From assembly GCA_002501065.1 (NCBI GenBank), contig DLRK01000104.1:3680-17923 (forward strand): a stretch of DNA of 14,244 nucleotides, in the 5' to 3' direction. The stretch comes from Akkermansiaceae bacterium UBA7890 (GTDB taxonomy: Bacteria > Verrucomicrobiota > Verrucomicrobiia > Verrucomicrobiales > Akkermansiaceae). The position numbers and the translations under genes are program-made. Below, piece after piece: positions 1-8,010 of this stretch (its first letter is position 1; every line of letters starts with the position of its first letter). The notes below the pieces were generated by a model. That model ran no database searches. It worked only from the letters and a program-made list of their open reading frames with translations, and was not told the origin of the DNA.

Positions 1-1020
1 TTCCTCTGCGGCTGGTTCCTCTGCAGCTGGCTCCTTTTCCACTACTGGAGGTTCCCTGAGGTTGTCCGTAATCACGTTTCTCAGGACTGCTATGGCAAAC
101 AGGACGGTTACGATCAACACCGCCGCCGCTCCGCACAAGGCCAGCAAGGGGCCAAGGCTCTTCCTCCGCAAAAGGCGGAGCACCTCCAGTTCACGCGGCT
201 GGGAAGCCGCGATTTCAAAATCTCGCTTGAACTCCGCACAATCGTTGTAGCGGTTGTCGCGGTTGCGCTGCATGGCCTTGGCCAGCACCAGGTCGAAGCG
301 TCCCTGCAATCCGGGATGGACTTCGCCGGGCGGGCGATAGTCCCCGCTGGGTCTCGTTCCGGTAAGCCCCTCGTAGGCCAGGACTCCCAGGGCGAAGATG
401 TCTGCGCGATGGTCGATCTCCACGCTCAAGTCCAGCATCTCCGGGGGAGCGTATTCGGGAGTGAGAAAGCGTTCCTCGTCCTGACCGCGCAGATGATCCG
501 GACCGCCCTGCGTCGCGCGGGCAAGGCCAAAGTCCATGAGTTTCACCACTCCCTCGCTATTCCACATGATGTTCTCCGGTTTGACATCACGATGCACGAT
601 GCCGTGACGGTGAGCATACGTAAGGCCGTCACACACCTGACAAACCAGAGCCACGGCCTCTTCTTCAGTCAGCGGTCCGGACTGAAACCGCGAGTAAAGA
701 GTTGGTCCATCGATCCACTCCAGAGCCATCCATAGCAATCCGGAGGTTTCTCCAAAGTCGTAGAGTTGGGCAAGATTCGGGTGATTGAGACGTGCCATCG
801 CCTTGGCCTCGAGCGAGAACCGGCTGCGGAAATTCAGTTCGCCAATATCATACGGCAGGATCTTGAGGGCAACCTGGCGCTCAAGGTGACGCTGCACCGC
901 GTAGTAGACCGCACCCATGCCGCCCCGCGCCACAAACCGTTGAACGTCCAGTTGGGGCAGAATCCTCGCCAGTTCCTCGGGAGAAGGAATATCGAATTCA
1001 GGAAGAGGAGTGAGAGACAT
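1..1020 (-). CDS. Serine/threonine protein kinase with C-terminal membrane anchor (3' end cut by window)
   Basis: Hanks-type Ser/Thr kinase; 340 codons are visible and the frame is still open at the left edge. The protein begins MSLTPLPEF. The glycine loop GGMGAVY is at residues 33-39, the ATP-anchoring lysine is K53 in VALK, the catalytic loop HRDVKPEN is at 143-150, the metal-binding DFG at 163-165, and the activation-segment end TPEYAPPEM is near 187-195. Residues 281-287 are basic (LRLLRRK) and are followed by a single hydrophobic span at about 291-313, then a Glu/Pro/Ala-rich stretch with the repeat PAAEE where the window ends. By analogy to the family, the kinase domain is cytoplasmic and the missing C-terminus is a periplasmic sensor or linker. 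The start was chosen because it directly precedes the kinase fold; an in-frame ATG at 1155 would add 45 residues. No good Shine-Dalgarno site is seen. It lies 318 bases downstream of htpG on the same strand, so it may be cotranscribed or have its own promoter. All key catalytic residues are present. Confidence 0.93.
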   Translation of the reverse strand, partial: MSLTPLPEFDIPSPEELARILPQLDVQRFVARGGMGAVYYAVQRHLERQVALKILPYDIGELNFRSRFSLEAKAMARLNHPNLAQLYDFGETSGLLWMALEWIDGPTLYSRFQSGPLTEEEAVALVCQVCDGLTYAHRHGIVHRDVKPENIMWNSEGVVKLMDFGLARATQGGPDHLRGQDEERFLTPEYAPPEMLDLSVEIDHRADIFALGVLAYEGLTGTRPSGDYRPPGEVHPGLQGRFDLVLAKAMQRNRDNRYNDCAEFKRDFEIAASQPRELEVLRLLRRKSLGPLLALCGAAAVLIVTVLFAIAVLRNVITDNLREPPVVEKEPAAEEPAAEE

Positions 1021-1135
1021 ATGCTGTACAGATCCCGCGCAGTCGCTTGTCCGCGGGCGTTTCTTCCAGGATCTCGATTCCGGCCGCTCGATTGAGGATC
1101 GGCGATCCCCCCTGCCAGCAATCTGCCCCTGCCAT
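998..1135 (-). CDS. Possible 45-residue small protein overlapping the kinase start
   Basis: A short frame with ATG at 1135-1133 ends in TGA at 1000-998, 23 bases inside the kinase gene. The kinase ATG lies within it, the sort of overlap seen in translational coupling. The product begins MAGADCWQGG; its middle part, ILNRAAGIEILEETPADKR, looks more protein-like than the competing frames in this gap. An AGG lies about eight bases before the ATG. No family is recognised. The competing frame starting at 1211 runs far into the kinase gene and is probably a shadow. The small frame may also be chance. Confidence 0.2.
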   Translation of the reverse strand: MAGADCWQGGSPILNRAAGIEILEETPADKRLRGICTAYVSHSSS

Positions 1136-1338
1136 TTCTTAGGCCTGGGGAGCATCCAATTCCCAGCAGAAATGTCCGCTCGAACCAGTCGAAACCGGCC
1201 GGGCTTTCCATAGTCAGAGAATCTTATTCAAGGGTTCTCCGATTGAACGCCTGCCTTCAGGGATTGGTGGGCACCACCCCGTGGGCTGAATTTCTACCGC
1301 TTGGCCGGAGGACCGGAAACACCCCCCGGCATCACCTG
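1021..1338. other. 318-base gap between htpG and the kinase gene
   Basis: Besides the possible small frame at 998-1135, this gap holds little that can be supported. Reading the minus strand, a -10-like TAAGAT (ATCTTA on plus, 1221-1226) could belong to a kinase promoter, but no convincing -35 sits 16-18 bases upstream of it. A short hairpin with arms ggtgg and ccacc lies at 1266-1278, close behind htpG. It has no T-tract, so it is a weak terminator candidate at best. Confidence 0.4.
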
Positions 1339-3195
1339 TCAAACCTCTCCGGGCTGCTCCAGCAGTTCCTCGAGAAGTTCCGCCATGCCTTCGGAAACTT
1401 CGCCCGCATTCACCTCCAATCCGGCTGACAGCAGGGCGTGATCAGTCAACTGCCTGGCCACCATGGCAGCCAGGTCCCGCTGGCTCTCCTGCAGTGAAGA
1501 CAGCCTGCGGATGAGCGGATGGCGAACATTGATCTCAAGTTTGGCCTTCGTCTCCGGCACCTCCTGTCCCATCGCCGCCATCATGGTCCTCATCTGGGCG
1601 TTGGGCGCGTCTTCCGGAAGCAGTGCCACCATCGGATGTTTCACCAGTCGCTTACCGGCATCCACCCGCGCCACGCGATCATCGAGGGTGGAATTCAGCC
1701 ACGAAACAAGCCCTTCCGTTTCCTCCCCGGAGAGCGACTCGCCCTCGGGGTCCTCCGGCAACTCTTCCAGTTCGATTCCGGCCCGGTTGGCGGCCACCAG
1801 CTTCTTGCCCTTATACTCCCGCAGTGCCTCCAGAACATACTCGTCCACCGCTTCGGTGAAAAAGGCGACCTCCAGCCCACGGGCCCGGAATCCCTCGAAG
1901 AAGGGGCCCTTTTCAATGGCCTCCCGGCTCGGTCCCACCAGGTAATAGATGTCTTCCTGTCCCTCCTTCATCCGGTCGACGTAACCGGCCAGGGAAGTCA
2001 CTTCGTCACCCTCCGTCATGGAGGATCCAAACCGGAGAAGGCCTGCCAGGAGTTCCTGATGTGCGGGCGAAGCCACGATCCCTTCCTTCAGGAACCGGCT
2101 GAACCGGTCATGAAATTCCCGGTAGCCCTCCGGATCGACCCCGGACTGCTTGTCCAGGAACTTGAGATAACGCTTGGTGAGTACCTCGTTGAGCTTCCGC
2201 ACGAGAGCACTGTCCTGCATCGATTCCCGCGAGATGTTGAGGGGCAGATCCTCACTGTCGATGACTCCGCGAAGGAACCGCAACCACTCGGGCAGCAAGC
2301 CTTCCGGGTGCTGGTCGATCAGCACCTTGCGACAATAGAGCGCCACTCCGGGAGGCTGTGCTCCCAGTCCCAGGCGTTCCGCGTTTTCGCCCGGCACGAA
2401 GAGCAACGCATTGATGGCCAGCGGTGCGTCGGCCGAGAAGTGCATGGTGTAACGCGGCTCGTCCATCGCATGCGCGGTGAACTGATAGAATTCCTTGTAC
2501 TGTTCCTCACTTACATCGCTCTTCGGCTTGAGCCAGATCGCCTCCACCGTGTTGACCCGTTCACCATTCAGGTTGACTGGAAAGCCCACGAAGTTCGAGT
2601 AGCGTTCGATAATGCCCTTCACCCGGTCTGTCTTGGCAAACTCCTCGTGCTCCTCCTTGAGATGCACCACGATGCGCGCTCCCCGCCGCTGACCTTCTAC
2701 CTCATCAATGGTATACCCACTCGCCCCGTCGCTTTCCCATCGCAGGTGCTCTCCTTCCTCCCGCCACGAGTGGGTGAACACCTCCACCCTCTCCGCCGCC
2801 ATGTAGGAACTGTAGAAACCGACTCCGAACTGGCCGATGACATCCGGCCTGGTCCCCTCCTTCATTTTCTCCAGGAAGGCCTTCGTGCCCGAGTGCGCAA
2901 TAGTACCGAGGTTTTCCACCAGTTCCTCGTGAGTCATGCCGATCCCATAGTCCGTAATCGTGATGGTTCTGGCCGTTTCATCAGTGGTGATATTGATCTC
3001 CAGGGGGAGATCCCCGTCAAAGACCTCATTTTCAGTCAATTGCGTCAGGCGCAGCTTTTCCAAGGCGTCAGAGGCGTTGGAAATCAGTTCCCTGATGAAA
3101 ATTTCGCGATCGGTGTACAGCGAATGGATGACGATATCCAGTAACTGCCGAACTTCTGCATGAAATTCTCTGGTCTCACTCTCCGTCTTACTCAT
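1339..3195 (-). CDS. htpG: Molecular chaperone HtpG (Hsp90)
   Basis: Full-length bacterial Hsp90 of 618 residues, close to the usual 610-635. It is a cytosolic ATP-dependent chaperone that remodels client proteins as a homodimer. The GHKL ATPase signatures are all present: RELISNASDALEKLR at 35-49 (catalytic Glu37, Mg-binding Asn40), DYGIGM at 82-87, GTIAHSGT near 97-104, and the lid-proximal GQFGVGFYS at 121-129. The middle domain contains the client- and gamma-phosphate-interaction region around NISRESMQ, and the C-terminal dimerisation region runs to the end. The ATG at 3195 starts MSKTESETREFHAEV, the normal beginning of the family. No Shine-Dalgarno sequence precedes it. A perfect TTGACA lies upstream. 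The gene is divergent from the FHA gene, with 99 bases between the two ATGs. No CIRCE (HrcA) operator is visible in that spacer. Confidence 0.98.
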   Translation of the reverse strand: MSKTESETREFHAEVRQLLDIVIHSLYTDREIFIRELISNASDALEKLRLTQLTENEVFDGDLPLEINITTDETARTITITDYGIGMTHEELVENLGTIAHSGTKAFLEKMKEGTRPDVIGQFGVGFYSSYMAAERVEVFTHSWREEGEHLRWESDGASGYTIDEVEGQRRGARIVVHLKEEHEEFAKTDRVKGIIERYSNFVGFPVNLNGERVNTVEAIWLKPKSDVSEEQYKEFYQFTAHAMDEPRYTMHFSADAPLAINALLFVPGENAERLGLGAQPPGVALYCRKVLIDQHPEGLLPEWLRFLRGVIDSEDLPLNISRESMQDSALVRKLNEVLTKRYLKFLDKQSGVDPEGYREFHDRFSRFLKEGIVASPAHQELLAGLLRFGSSMTEGDEVTSLAGYVDRMKEGQEDIYYLVGPSREAIEKGPFFEGFRARGLEVAFFTEAVDEYVLEALREYKGKKLVAANRAGIELEELPEDPEGESLSGEETEGLVSWLNSTLDDRVARVDAGKRLVKHPMVALLPEDAPNAQMRTMMAAMGQEVPETKAKLEINVRHPLIRRLSSLQESQRDLAAMVARQLTDHALLSAGLEVNAGEVSEGMAELLEELLEQPGEV

Positions 3196-3216
3196 GATGG
3201 TAATTGAAACGGCGGG

Positions 3217-3245
3217 GACCTAACCCGTTACGGCCAAGCTGTCAA
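3217..3245 (-). promoter_or_regulatory. Candidate sigma-70 promoter of htpG
   Basis: Minus strand: a perfect -35 TTGACA (plus 3240-3245), then 17 bases, then TAGGTC (plus 3217-3222) at the -10 place. The -10 is poor, matching two of six consensus bases. If used, transcription would begin about 15 bases upstream of the htpG ATG, leaving a very short leader. The -35 is persuasive but the whole remains a prediction; no heat-shock operator was found next to it. Confidence 0.35.
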
Positions 3246-3294
3246 TAGGGTCTAACCACTCTTCCTCCACAACACACCCCTTCGATACCGACCC

Positions 3295-3930
3295 ATGCCC
3301 CGCGTCTGCATCACTGCCCAAGGCAAAAACGCCCAACCCTACCGTTTCTCCCTCGATCGAAAGGTGGTCCGTATCGGTCGCTCCACCGACAACGACATCG
3401 TCATCGATTGTCCCTCGGTCTCCTCCCATCACTGCGAGATGAAACGTATCGACGGTGGCTATATCCTTGAGGACAAGGACTCCACCAATGGAATCAAGGT
3501 GGACGACGCTCGAATGGAGATCATCGACCTTGAAAACGGCCTTGATATCCTGGTCGGCGACGCCGCTCTGGACTTTGAGTTGACGGACAAGGAAAAGGAC
3601 ACCCTCTCAGAGGAGGAACACGTTCCCAAGCAGCGCGCCCCTCTTCCCAAGAAAAAAAAGGACGGAGAGGTTTCGGCCAAGCGCCCGGTCCTTCCTCCCC
3701 GCCCGGGTTCTCCCGGGGTCGCCACTCCCCTGGTCATCACCCCGACCACCTCAGGCGCAAACTTTGCCATCACAATCGGCCTTCTCTTCCTTGCACTGAT
3801 GGCCTTCTACTTCGGTCTCGCCAGCAAACACCAGAGCAAGTATTCCAGAACCGAGTATGAGTCCAAGGGACTCTGGGGAGACATGTGGGAAAAAGGACTG
3901 CCCAGGAAGAAGATCGACTCTTCCGAGTAG
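3295..3930 (+). CDS. Membrane-anchored FHA-domain protein
   Basis: A 211-residue protein with an N-terminal forkhead-associated domain, a phospho-threonine reader. The three hallmark motifs are visible: GRS at 28-30, SSHH at 43-46 and STNG at 63-66, spaced as in genuine FHA folds (about residues 5-97). A charged, proline- and lysine-rich linker (about 98-150, including KKKKDGE) leads to one hydrophobic segment at about 155-176, then a hydrophilic 35-residue tail. There is no signal peptide, so the FHA domain should be cytoplasmic and held at the inner membrane by the single span. It is divergent from htpG and converges on proA. A Ser/Thr kinase gene lies on the other side of htpG, making a kinase-reader partnership plausible but unproven. 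No Shine-Dalgarno site precedes the ATG; the 30 bases before it are A/C-rich. Partner and pathway are unknown. Confidence 0.93.
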   Translation: MPRVCITAQGKNAQPYRFSLDRKVVRIGRSTDNDIVIDCPSVSSHHCEMKRIDGGYILEDKDSTNGIKVDDARMEIIDLENGLDILVGDAALDFELTDKEKDTLSEEEHVPKQRAPLPKKKKDGEVSAKRPVLPPRPGSPGVATPLVITPTTSGANFAITIGLLFLALMAFYFGLASKHQSKYSRTEYESKGLWGDMWEKGLPRKKIDSSE

Positions 3931-3948
3931 GACCGGCCCAACCCGGAA

Positions 3949-4011
3949 CCTTGTCCTTCCGTGACAGGCCTCCGCACCCTGCCGTTTCAATCCTGCACGG
4001 TCAGGACAAGG
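3949..4011. terminator. Long imperfect stem-loop between convergent FHA gene and proA
   Basis: The arms at 3949-3968 and 3992-4011 pair over three blocks: CCTTGTCCT with AGGACAAGG, CCGTG with CACGG, and CAGG with CCTG, separated only by one- or two-base bulges. This gives 18 base pairs and a 23-base loop. It starts 18 bases after the FHA stop and covers the last three proA codons and its stop. Being an inverted repeat, it would fold in transcripts from both sides, as expected of a shared bidirectional terminator. Neither strand has a T-tract, so Rho-independent termination is doubtful; it may instead protect 3' ends. Confidence 0.5.
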
Positions 4012-5296
4012 GATCCTTGACCTGGCCCGCGCCCCGCACACGGTACTGATAGGACGTCAACTCCCGGAGAGCCATCGGACCCCGGGCGTGCAGTTTGTCG
4101 GTAGAGATCCCGATCTCCGCTCCGAATCCGAATTCCTCACCATCACTGAAGCGCGTGGAAACGTTATGAAACACGCAGGCGGAGTCCACCTCACGCAGAA
4201 AGCGCTCAGCAGTTGCCCCATCCTTCGTCACGATACAGTCGGTGTGCTGTGATCCATACTGGTTGATATGCGCTATCGCCTCCGCCCCTGAACTGACCAC
4301 CTTGATGGCCAGGATATAGTCGAGATACTCGGTGCCCCAGTCCTCTTCGTTCGCCGCCACCACCTGGTCCCCGAGGATCGCCCGCGTCTTTGGACATCCC
4401 CGCAACTCGACCTGCCGGGCGGCAAGCCTTTTCGCCACCGTCGGCAGGAACTCGCCCGCCACCGCCTCGTGCACAAGCAAGGTTTCCAAGGCGTTGCAGA
4501 CGCTCGGTTTCTGTGTCTTGGCATCAACCGTGATCTCACCGGCCATCACCTGATCCGCCGCCTCATCCACGAACACATGGCAGATACCATCGTAATGCTT
4601 GATGACCGGCATCCGCGCCAGCGAAACCACCGTCTCGATAAGGCCCTTGCCGCCCCGCGGGATGATGAGATCGAGATAGCGGTCCATCGAGGCCATCTCC
4701 TTCACGCTCTCCCGGTCGGTAAAGGGAATCAACTGGATGGAATGCGGCGGGAGCCCCTCCTTCTCTCCGCCCTCCTGCAGGGCTGCTGCCATCGCCCGAT
4801 TGGAGTGAATGGCCTCTGAACCACCGCGCAGGATGGTGGCATTACCCGACTTCAGGCACAGCACCGCCGCGTCACTCGTCACATTGGGCCGACTCTCGTA
4901 GATGATTCCGATCACCCCGATCGGGACCCTGATCTGCTGAATACGTATCCCGTTCGGGCGGGTGCGTTCATCGAGAATCTCACCAACAGGATCCGCGAGT
5001 CCGGCCACCTGCTCCACCCCTCCCGCCACCGTCTCAAGACGAGCCTCATCGAGGCGCAGTCGATCCAGCATCGCACCGCTCAGTCCGTTCGCCTCCCCCG
5101 CAGCCAGATCCTTTGTATTTTCCTTCAGGATCTCTGCCGACTGCTCCCGTAGTTCGGCAGCCATGGAATGCAGGATGGCGTTCTTCTGCCGGGTGCTCAG
5201 GATCGCCAGGGCATGTGCCGCCGTTCGTGCCTGCCGCCCCATTGTGAAGACGGCTTCATGAATTTCCTCCGGGCTCAGTTCTGCGACCGCGTTCAT
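4001..5296 (-). CDS. proA: Glutamate-5-semialdehyde dehydrogenase (gamma-glutamyl phosphate reductase)
   Basis: Second enzyme of proline synthesis: it reduces gamma-glutamyl phosphate with NADPH to glutamate-5-semialdehyde, which cyclises to pyrroline-5-carboxylate. The 431 residues match the usual length (about 415-430). The aldehyde dehydrogenase fold is clear: VPIGVIGIIYESRPNVT at 124-140 near the cofactor site, KSGNATILRGG at 149-159, and the catalytic cysteine C267 in TQKPSVCNALE. The family-specific C-terminal part includes FGFGAEIGIST and ends LTSYQYRVRG plus a short tail. The gene follows proB with 27 bases between, so the pair is surely one transcript, and the two enzymes are known to act in sequence on a labile intermediate. 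The ATG at 5296 has no Shine-Dalgarno site. A 5-bp hairpin (5312-5316 with 5328-5332) spans the proB stop just upstream. The last codons lie inside the stem-loop at 3949-4011. Confidence 0.98.
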   Translation of the reverse strand: MNAVAELSPEEIHEAVFTMGRQARTAAHALAILSTRQKNAILHSMAAELREQSAEILKENTKDLAAGEANGLSGAMLDRLRLDEARLETVAGGVEQVAGLADPVGEILDERTRPNGIRIQQIRVPIGVIGIIYESRPNVTSDAAVLCLKSGNATILRGGSEAIHSNRAMAAALQEGGEKEGLPPHSIQLIPFTDRESVKEMASMDRYLDLIIPRGGKGLIETVVSLARMPVIKHYDGICHVFVDEAADQVMAGEITVDAKTQKPSVCNALETLLVHEAVAGEFLPTVAKRLAARQVELRGCPKTRAILGDQVVAANEEDWGTEYLDYILAIKVVSSGAEAIAHINQYGSQHTDCIVTKDGATAERFLREVDSACVFHNVSTRFSDGEEFGFGAEIGISTDKLHARGPMALRELTSYQYRVRGAGQVKDPLS

Positions 5297-5323
5297 GGTG
5301 AGATTGCTATAGGCGCAAATCCC

Positions 5324-6088
5324 TCAGGCGCCAACCCGGAAGCGTGTAGCCAACCCATCACCTGCTACGATCTCGGTCAGGCGGTCAGGCCGGCGACCGT
5401 TGGCGATCACAGTCTCCACTCCTTTCTCCACCGCAAACTTCACTGCCTGCAGCTTGGAGCTCATGCCCCCGATCGCAAACCTTCCCTTCTCCTTCTTGGC
5501 ATACGACATCACCTCTTCAACCGAACACACATCACGCACAATTGCAGATGAGTCCGGCGGAAACAGGCCATCGACACTCGTCAGGAGAACCAGCAGGCGA
5601 GCGCCCAGCAGGGCCGCCACCCGCGCCGAAAGCATGTCGTTGTCCCCCACACTCAGCTCCTCCACTGCCACCGAGTCGTTCTCGTTGATGATCGGCACGA
5701 TTCCCGGCTCCGCGACAAGTCGCTCCAGCAGATTGCAGACCCGCCACCGGTGATCCTCGATCTCAAGATCTGCCGCGGTAAGAAGAAGCTGCGCCACGCT
5801 GACCTCAAAACTGCGAAAGAGATTCTCGTAGGCGTGCATGAGCCGGGTCTGTCCCACCGCCGCCGCGGCCTGCCTGGTAGGCACATCGTCAGGATACTCA
5901 TTCAATCCCAGGGCCGGTATCCCGGCCCCCACCGCTCCGGATGAGACCAGGACCACCCGCTGACTGTGGTCCGGCAGATCCGCCACCGCGTTTACCAACC
6001 GGGCCAGGGCCGCCCCGTCCAACGTACCGTCCTCCCGGGTAAGGACGCCCGTTCCGATCTTAATCACGATGATGTCCTGCTCTGGCAT
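5324..6088 (-). CDS. proB: Glutamate 5-kinase, short form without PUA domain
   Basis: First, normally feedback-inhibited step of proline synthesis: ATP-dependent phosphorylation of glutamate. Amino-acid-kinase motifs are present, numbered from the ATG: KIGTGVL at 10-16, VSSGAVGAG at 48-56, then PIINENDSV and GDNDMLSA for substrate and nucleotide binding, and GGMSSKLQA near the end. The protein ends soon after the kinase domain at 254 residues; the E. coli enzyme is about 367 and carries a C-terminal PUA domain. Nothing suggests truncation, since PUA-less enzymes are known. The ATG at 6088 gives MPEQDIIVIKIG. A TTG at 6094, nearer to an upstream GGGGA, would add two residues. The GGGGA serves either start, one of few ribosome-site-like sequences in the window. 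It lies 65 bases after argS and 27 before proA. Confidence 0.97.
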   Translation of the reverse strand: MPEQDIIVIKIGTGVLTREDGTLDGAALARLVNAVADLPDHSQRVVLVSSGAVGAGIPALGLNEYPDDVPTRQAAAAVGQTRLMHAYENLFRSFEVSVAQLLLTAADLEIEDHRWRVCNLLERLVAEPGIVPIINENDSVAVEELSVGDNDMLSARVAALLGARLLVLLTSVDGLFPPDSSAIVRDVCSVEEVMSYAKKEKGRFAIGGMSSKLQAVKFAVEKGVETVIANGRRPDRLTEIVAGDGLATRFRVGA

Positions 6089-6153
6089 CTTCAAGGTTTC
6101 CCCGTTCGTCTCGATTCTGCGTCACGGCTCTTACCGTCCAAGGTAAAACCATC

Positions 6154-7908
6154 TCACATACGCTCGGGCACTGCAATTCCGAGCAGGTCCAATCCTTTTC
6201 GTAGAACGCGTGCCGTCAATTTACAGAGCACGAGGCGCGTCTTCCGCACCGTTCCTTCCGACTTGAGAACCGGGCAGGCCTGAAAGAAGGAATGGTAGGC
6301 CCGCGCCAGCTCCAGGAGATAACTTGCCAGCAGGTTCGGTCGGAATCCGTCCAGCACCACCGGTACCGTTTCACCGAAACGCGTCAGCATGCGCGCGAGA
6401 TGAATTTCCCTCTCGTCGCTCAGTTCAAGCCCCTCATCATCGAGAGTAACCTCTTCACCCAGCTTTCCAAAGATTGAGCGACAACGCACATAGCTGTACT
6501 GCAGGTAGGGCGCAGTATCCCCTTCCATGGAGACCATTTTCTCCAGATCGAAGATGTAATCCGAGCCCCGATGATGGGAAAGCTCCATGAACTTGACGGC
6601 ACTGATCCCGATCAACTCTGCCAGGGCTTCCCGCTCCCCTTCATCCTCCACGCGCGAACGCCCTTCCGAACTCTCCCGCGCAGCCCGGATGGCATCGTTC
6701 AGCAGGTCGCTCAGCAGGGGCAGGTCCCCCGCCCGCGTCTTGAGCGGCTTACCGTCCTTGCCAAGGATCGTCCCGAAGGAGATATGCTCCAGTTGAATCT
6801 CCCGGCCGCGGCGTGCTGCCACCGCAAAGAGTTGCTTGAAATGGTCACCCTGCCGGTGATCCACCACGTACCAGGCACAATCGGCCTGCAACTCCTCCAC
6901 CCGGTAATCGATCGTGGCGATATCGGTGGTGGCGTAGTTGAAGCCACCGTCGCTCTTGCGGACAATCATGGGCTTGTCCTCCCACCTGCCCTCCTTCTGG
7001 ATCTTGAAGGGATCCTTCCCCGGATCGGCTGAATCGTCCGAGAAGACACAAACCGCACCGTCGCTCTCCCGCGCCAGACCGGTCTCGAGCAGCTCCTCCA
7101 CCACGCCAGGCAGGCGCTTATTGTAGGAACTCTCCCCCAGCCAGTGATCAAAGCTCACCTCGAGATGATCGTATATCAGCTGCAGTCCCTTCCGCGACAG
7201 ACCCACGCACTCCTTCCAGATCGCGAGGTTATCGTCGTCTCCCTGCTGGAGCGCGACCAATTCCTGGCGGCACTCCTCCTTCACGGACTCGTCCTCCGCG
7301 CACCTGCCGTTGGCGGTTCGATAGAGACGCAGCAATTCGTTGAGCGAATCGTCCTCCAGCGCAGAGCGATCGAGTTCCCGCTTCCAGGCCCAGATCACCA
7401 TCCCGAACTGCGTGCCCCAGTCCCCGATGTGATTGTCGGTGATCACCTCGTGCCCGAGGAAACGCCCGATCCGTGCCAGGGCATCCCCGATAAAGGTGGA
7501 ACGGAGGTGTCCCACATGCATGGGCTTGGCCACATTTGGAGCACTGAAGTCAATTACGATACGATGCGGATTCCGCACCCGCTCCACACCCAGTCGATCG
7601 TCTCCCAGCAGATCGCCGAGGTGCTCTGTAAAGGCCTCCGCCCTGATCCGGAAGTTCAAGAAGCCCGGTCCGGCAATCTCGATCTCGGCCAGGTCCGACA
7701 CCTCGGTAACCTCCGCCATCGCCTCTGCGAGGGAACGGGGATTCTGCTTCACCACCTTGGCAAGAACCATGGCAGCATTCGACTGGTAGTCGCCAAAACG
7801 CAGGTCTGCCGCCTGCGTGACCCCCACCTTCTCCAATTCTTCCTCCGCAACCCCGCAAGCCGCACATCCCGCTCTCAGGCGCTCCTTGAGTGTCTCAACA
7901 AGTGTCAT
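6154..7908 (-). CDS. argS: Arginyl-tRNA synthetase
   Basis: Class I synthetase that charges tRNA-Arg with arginine in the cytosol. At 584 residues it matches the usual 550-590. The N-terminal additional domain includes GDYQSNAAM and the typical GPGFLNFRI at 80-87. The HIGH-type signature is APNVAKPMHVGHLRST (HVGH at 131-134), followed by NHIGDWGTQFGM at 159-170. A degenerate KMSKS-equivalent, GKPLKTRAGD, is at 386-395, as is common in ArgS. The C-terminal anticodon-binding DALR region starts around PYLQYSYVRCRS and ends GLDLLGIAVPERM, the family's normal end. The ATG at 7908 lacks a Shine-Dalgarno site. The gene lies 102 bases downstream of the EIIA gene and 65 upstream of proB on the same strand, suggesting one operon; a promoter in the 102-base gap cannot be excluded. 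Confidence 0.98.
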   Translation of the reverse strand: MTLVETLKERLRAGCAACGVAEEELEKVGVTQAADLRFGDYQSNAAMVLAKVVKQNPRSLAEAMAEVTEVSDLAEIEIAGPGFLNFRIRAEAFTEHLGDLLGDDRLGVERVRNPHRIVIDFSAPNVAKPMHVGHLRSTFIGDALARIGRFLGHEVITDNHIGDWGTQFGMVIWAWKRELDRSALEDDSLNELLRLYRTANGRCAEDESVKEECRQELVALQQGDDDNLAIWKECVGLSRKGLQLIYDHLEVSFDHWLGESSYNKRLPGVVEELLETGLARESDGAVCVFSDDSADPGKDPFKIQKEGRWEDKPMIVRKSDGGFNYATTDIATIDYRVEELQADCAWYVVDHRQGDHFKQLFAVAARRGREIQLEHISFGTILGKDGKPLKTRAGDLPLLSDLLNDAIRAARESSEGRSRVEDEGEREALAELIGISAVKFMELSHHRGSDYIFDLEKMVSMEGDTAPYLQYSYVRCRSIFGKLGEEVTLDDEGLELSDEREIHLARMLTRFGETVPVVLDGFRPNLLASYLLELARAYHSFFQACPVLKSEGTVRKTRLVLCKLTARVLRKGLDLLGIAVPERM

Positions 7909-8010
7909 CTTTGATGCAATGCGCTCTAGGCCTGATTGGAATTGCGAGATCGCTGGCTCTCAGGACATGGAACCGCTAACATGTCGGCATCCAAAAGCGG
8001 AGCCTAGAAT

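Noticed and set aside
834..1211. 125-residue minus-strand frame beginning MESPAGFDWF
   Set aside because: Two thirds overlap the kinase glycine loop and lysine region in another frame, and the product is low in protein-like features. Only its upstream part is free of overlap.
1519..3144. 541-residue plus-strand open frame antisense to htpG
   Set aside because: It lies wholly inside htpG, which has every Hsp90 motif in the correct order. Long antisense frames are common opposite GC-rich genes, and this one has no recognisable domain.
3196..3294. CIRCE/HrcA or heat-shock operator upstream of htpG
   Set aside because: No TTAGCACTC-type inverted repeat occurs in the 99-base spacer; only an ordinary TTGACA is seen.
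7144..7914. 256-residue plus-strand open frame antisense to argS
   Set aside because: A shadow of argS, whose signature motifs are encoded on the other strand in this very stretch.
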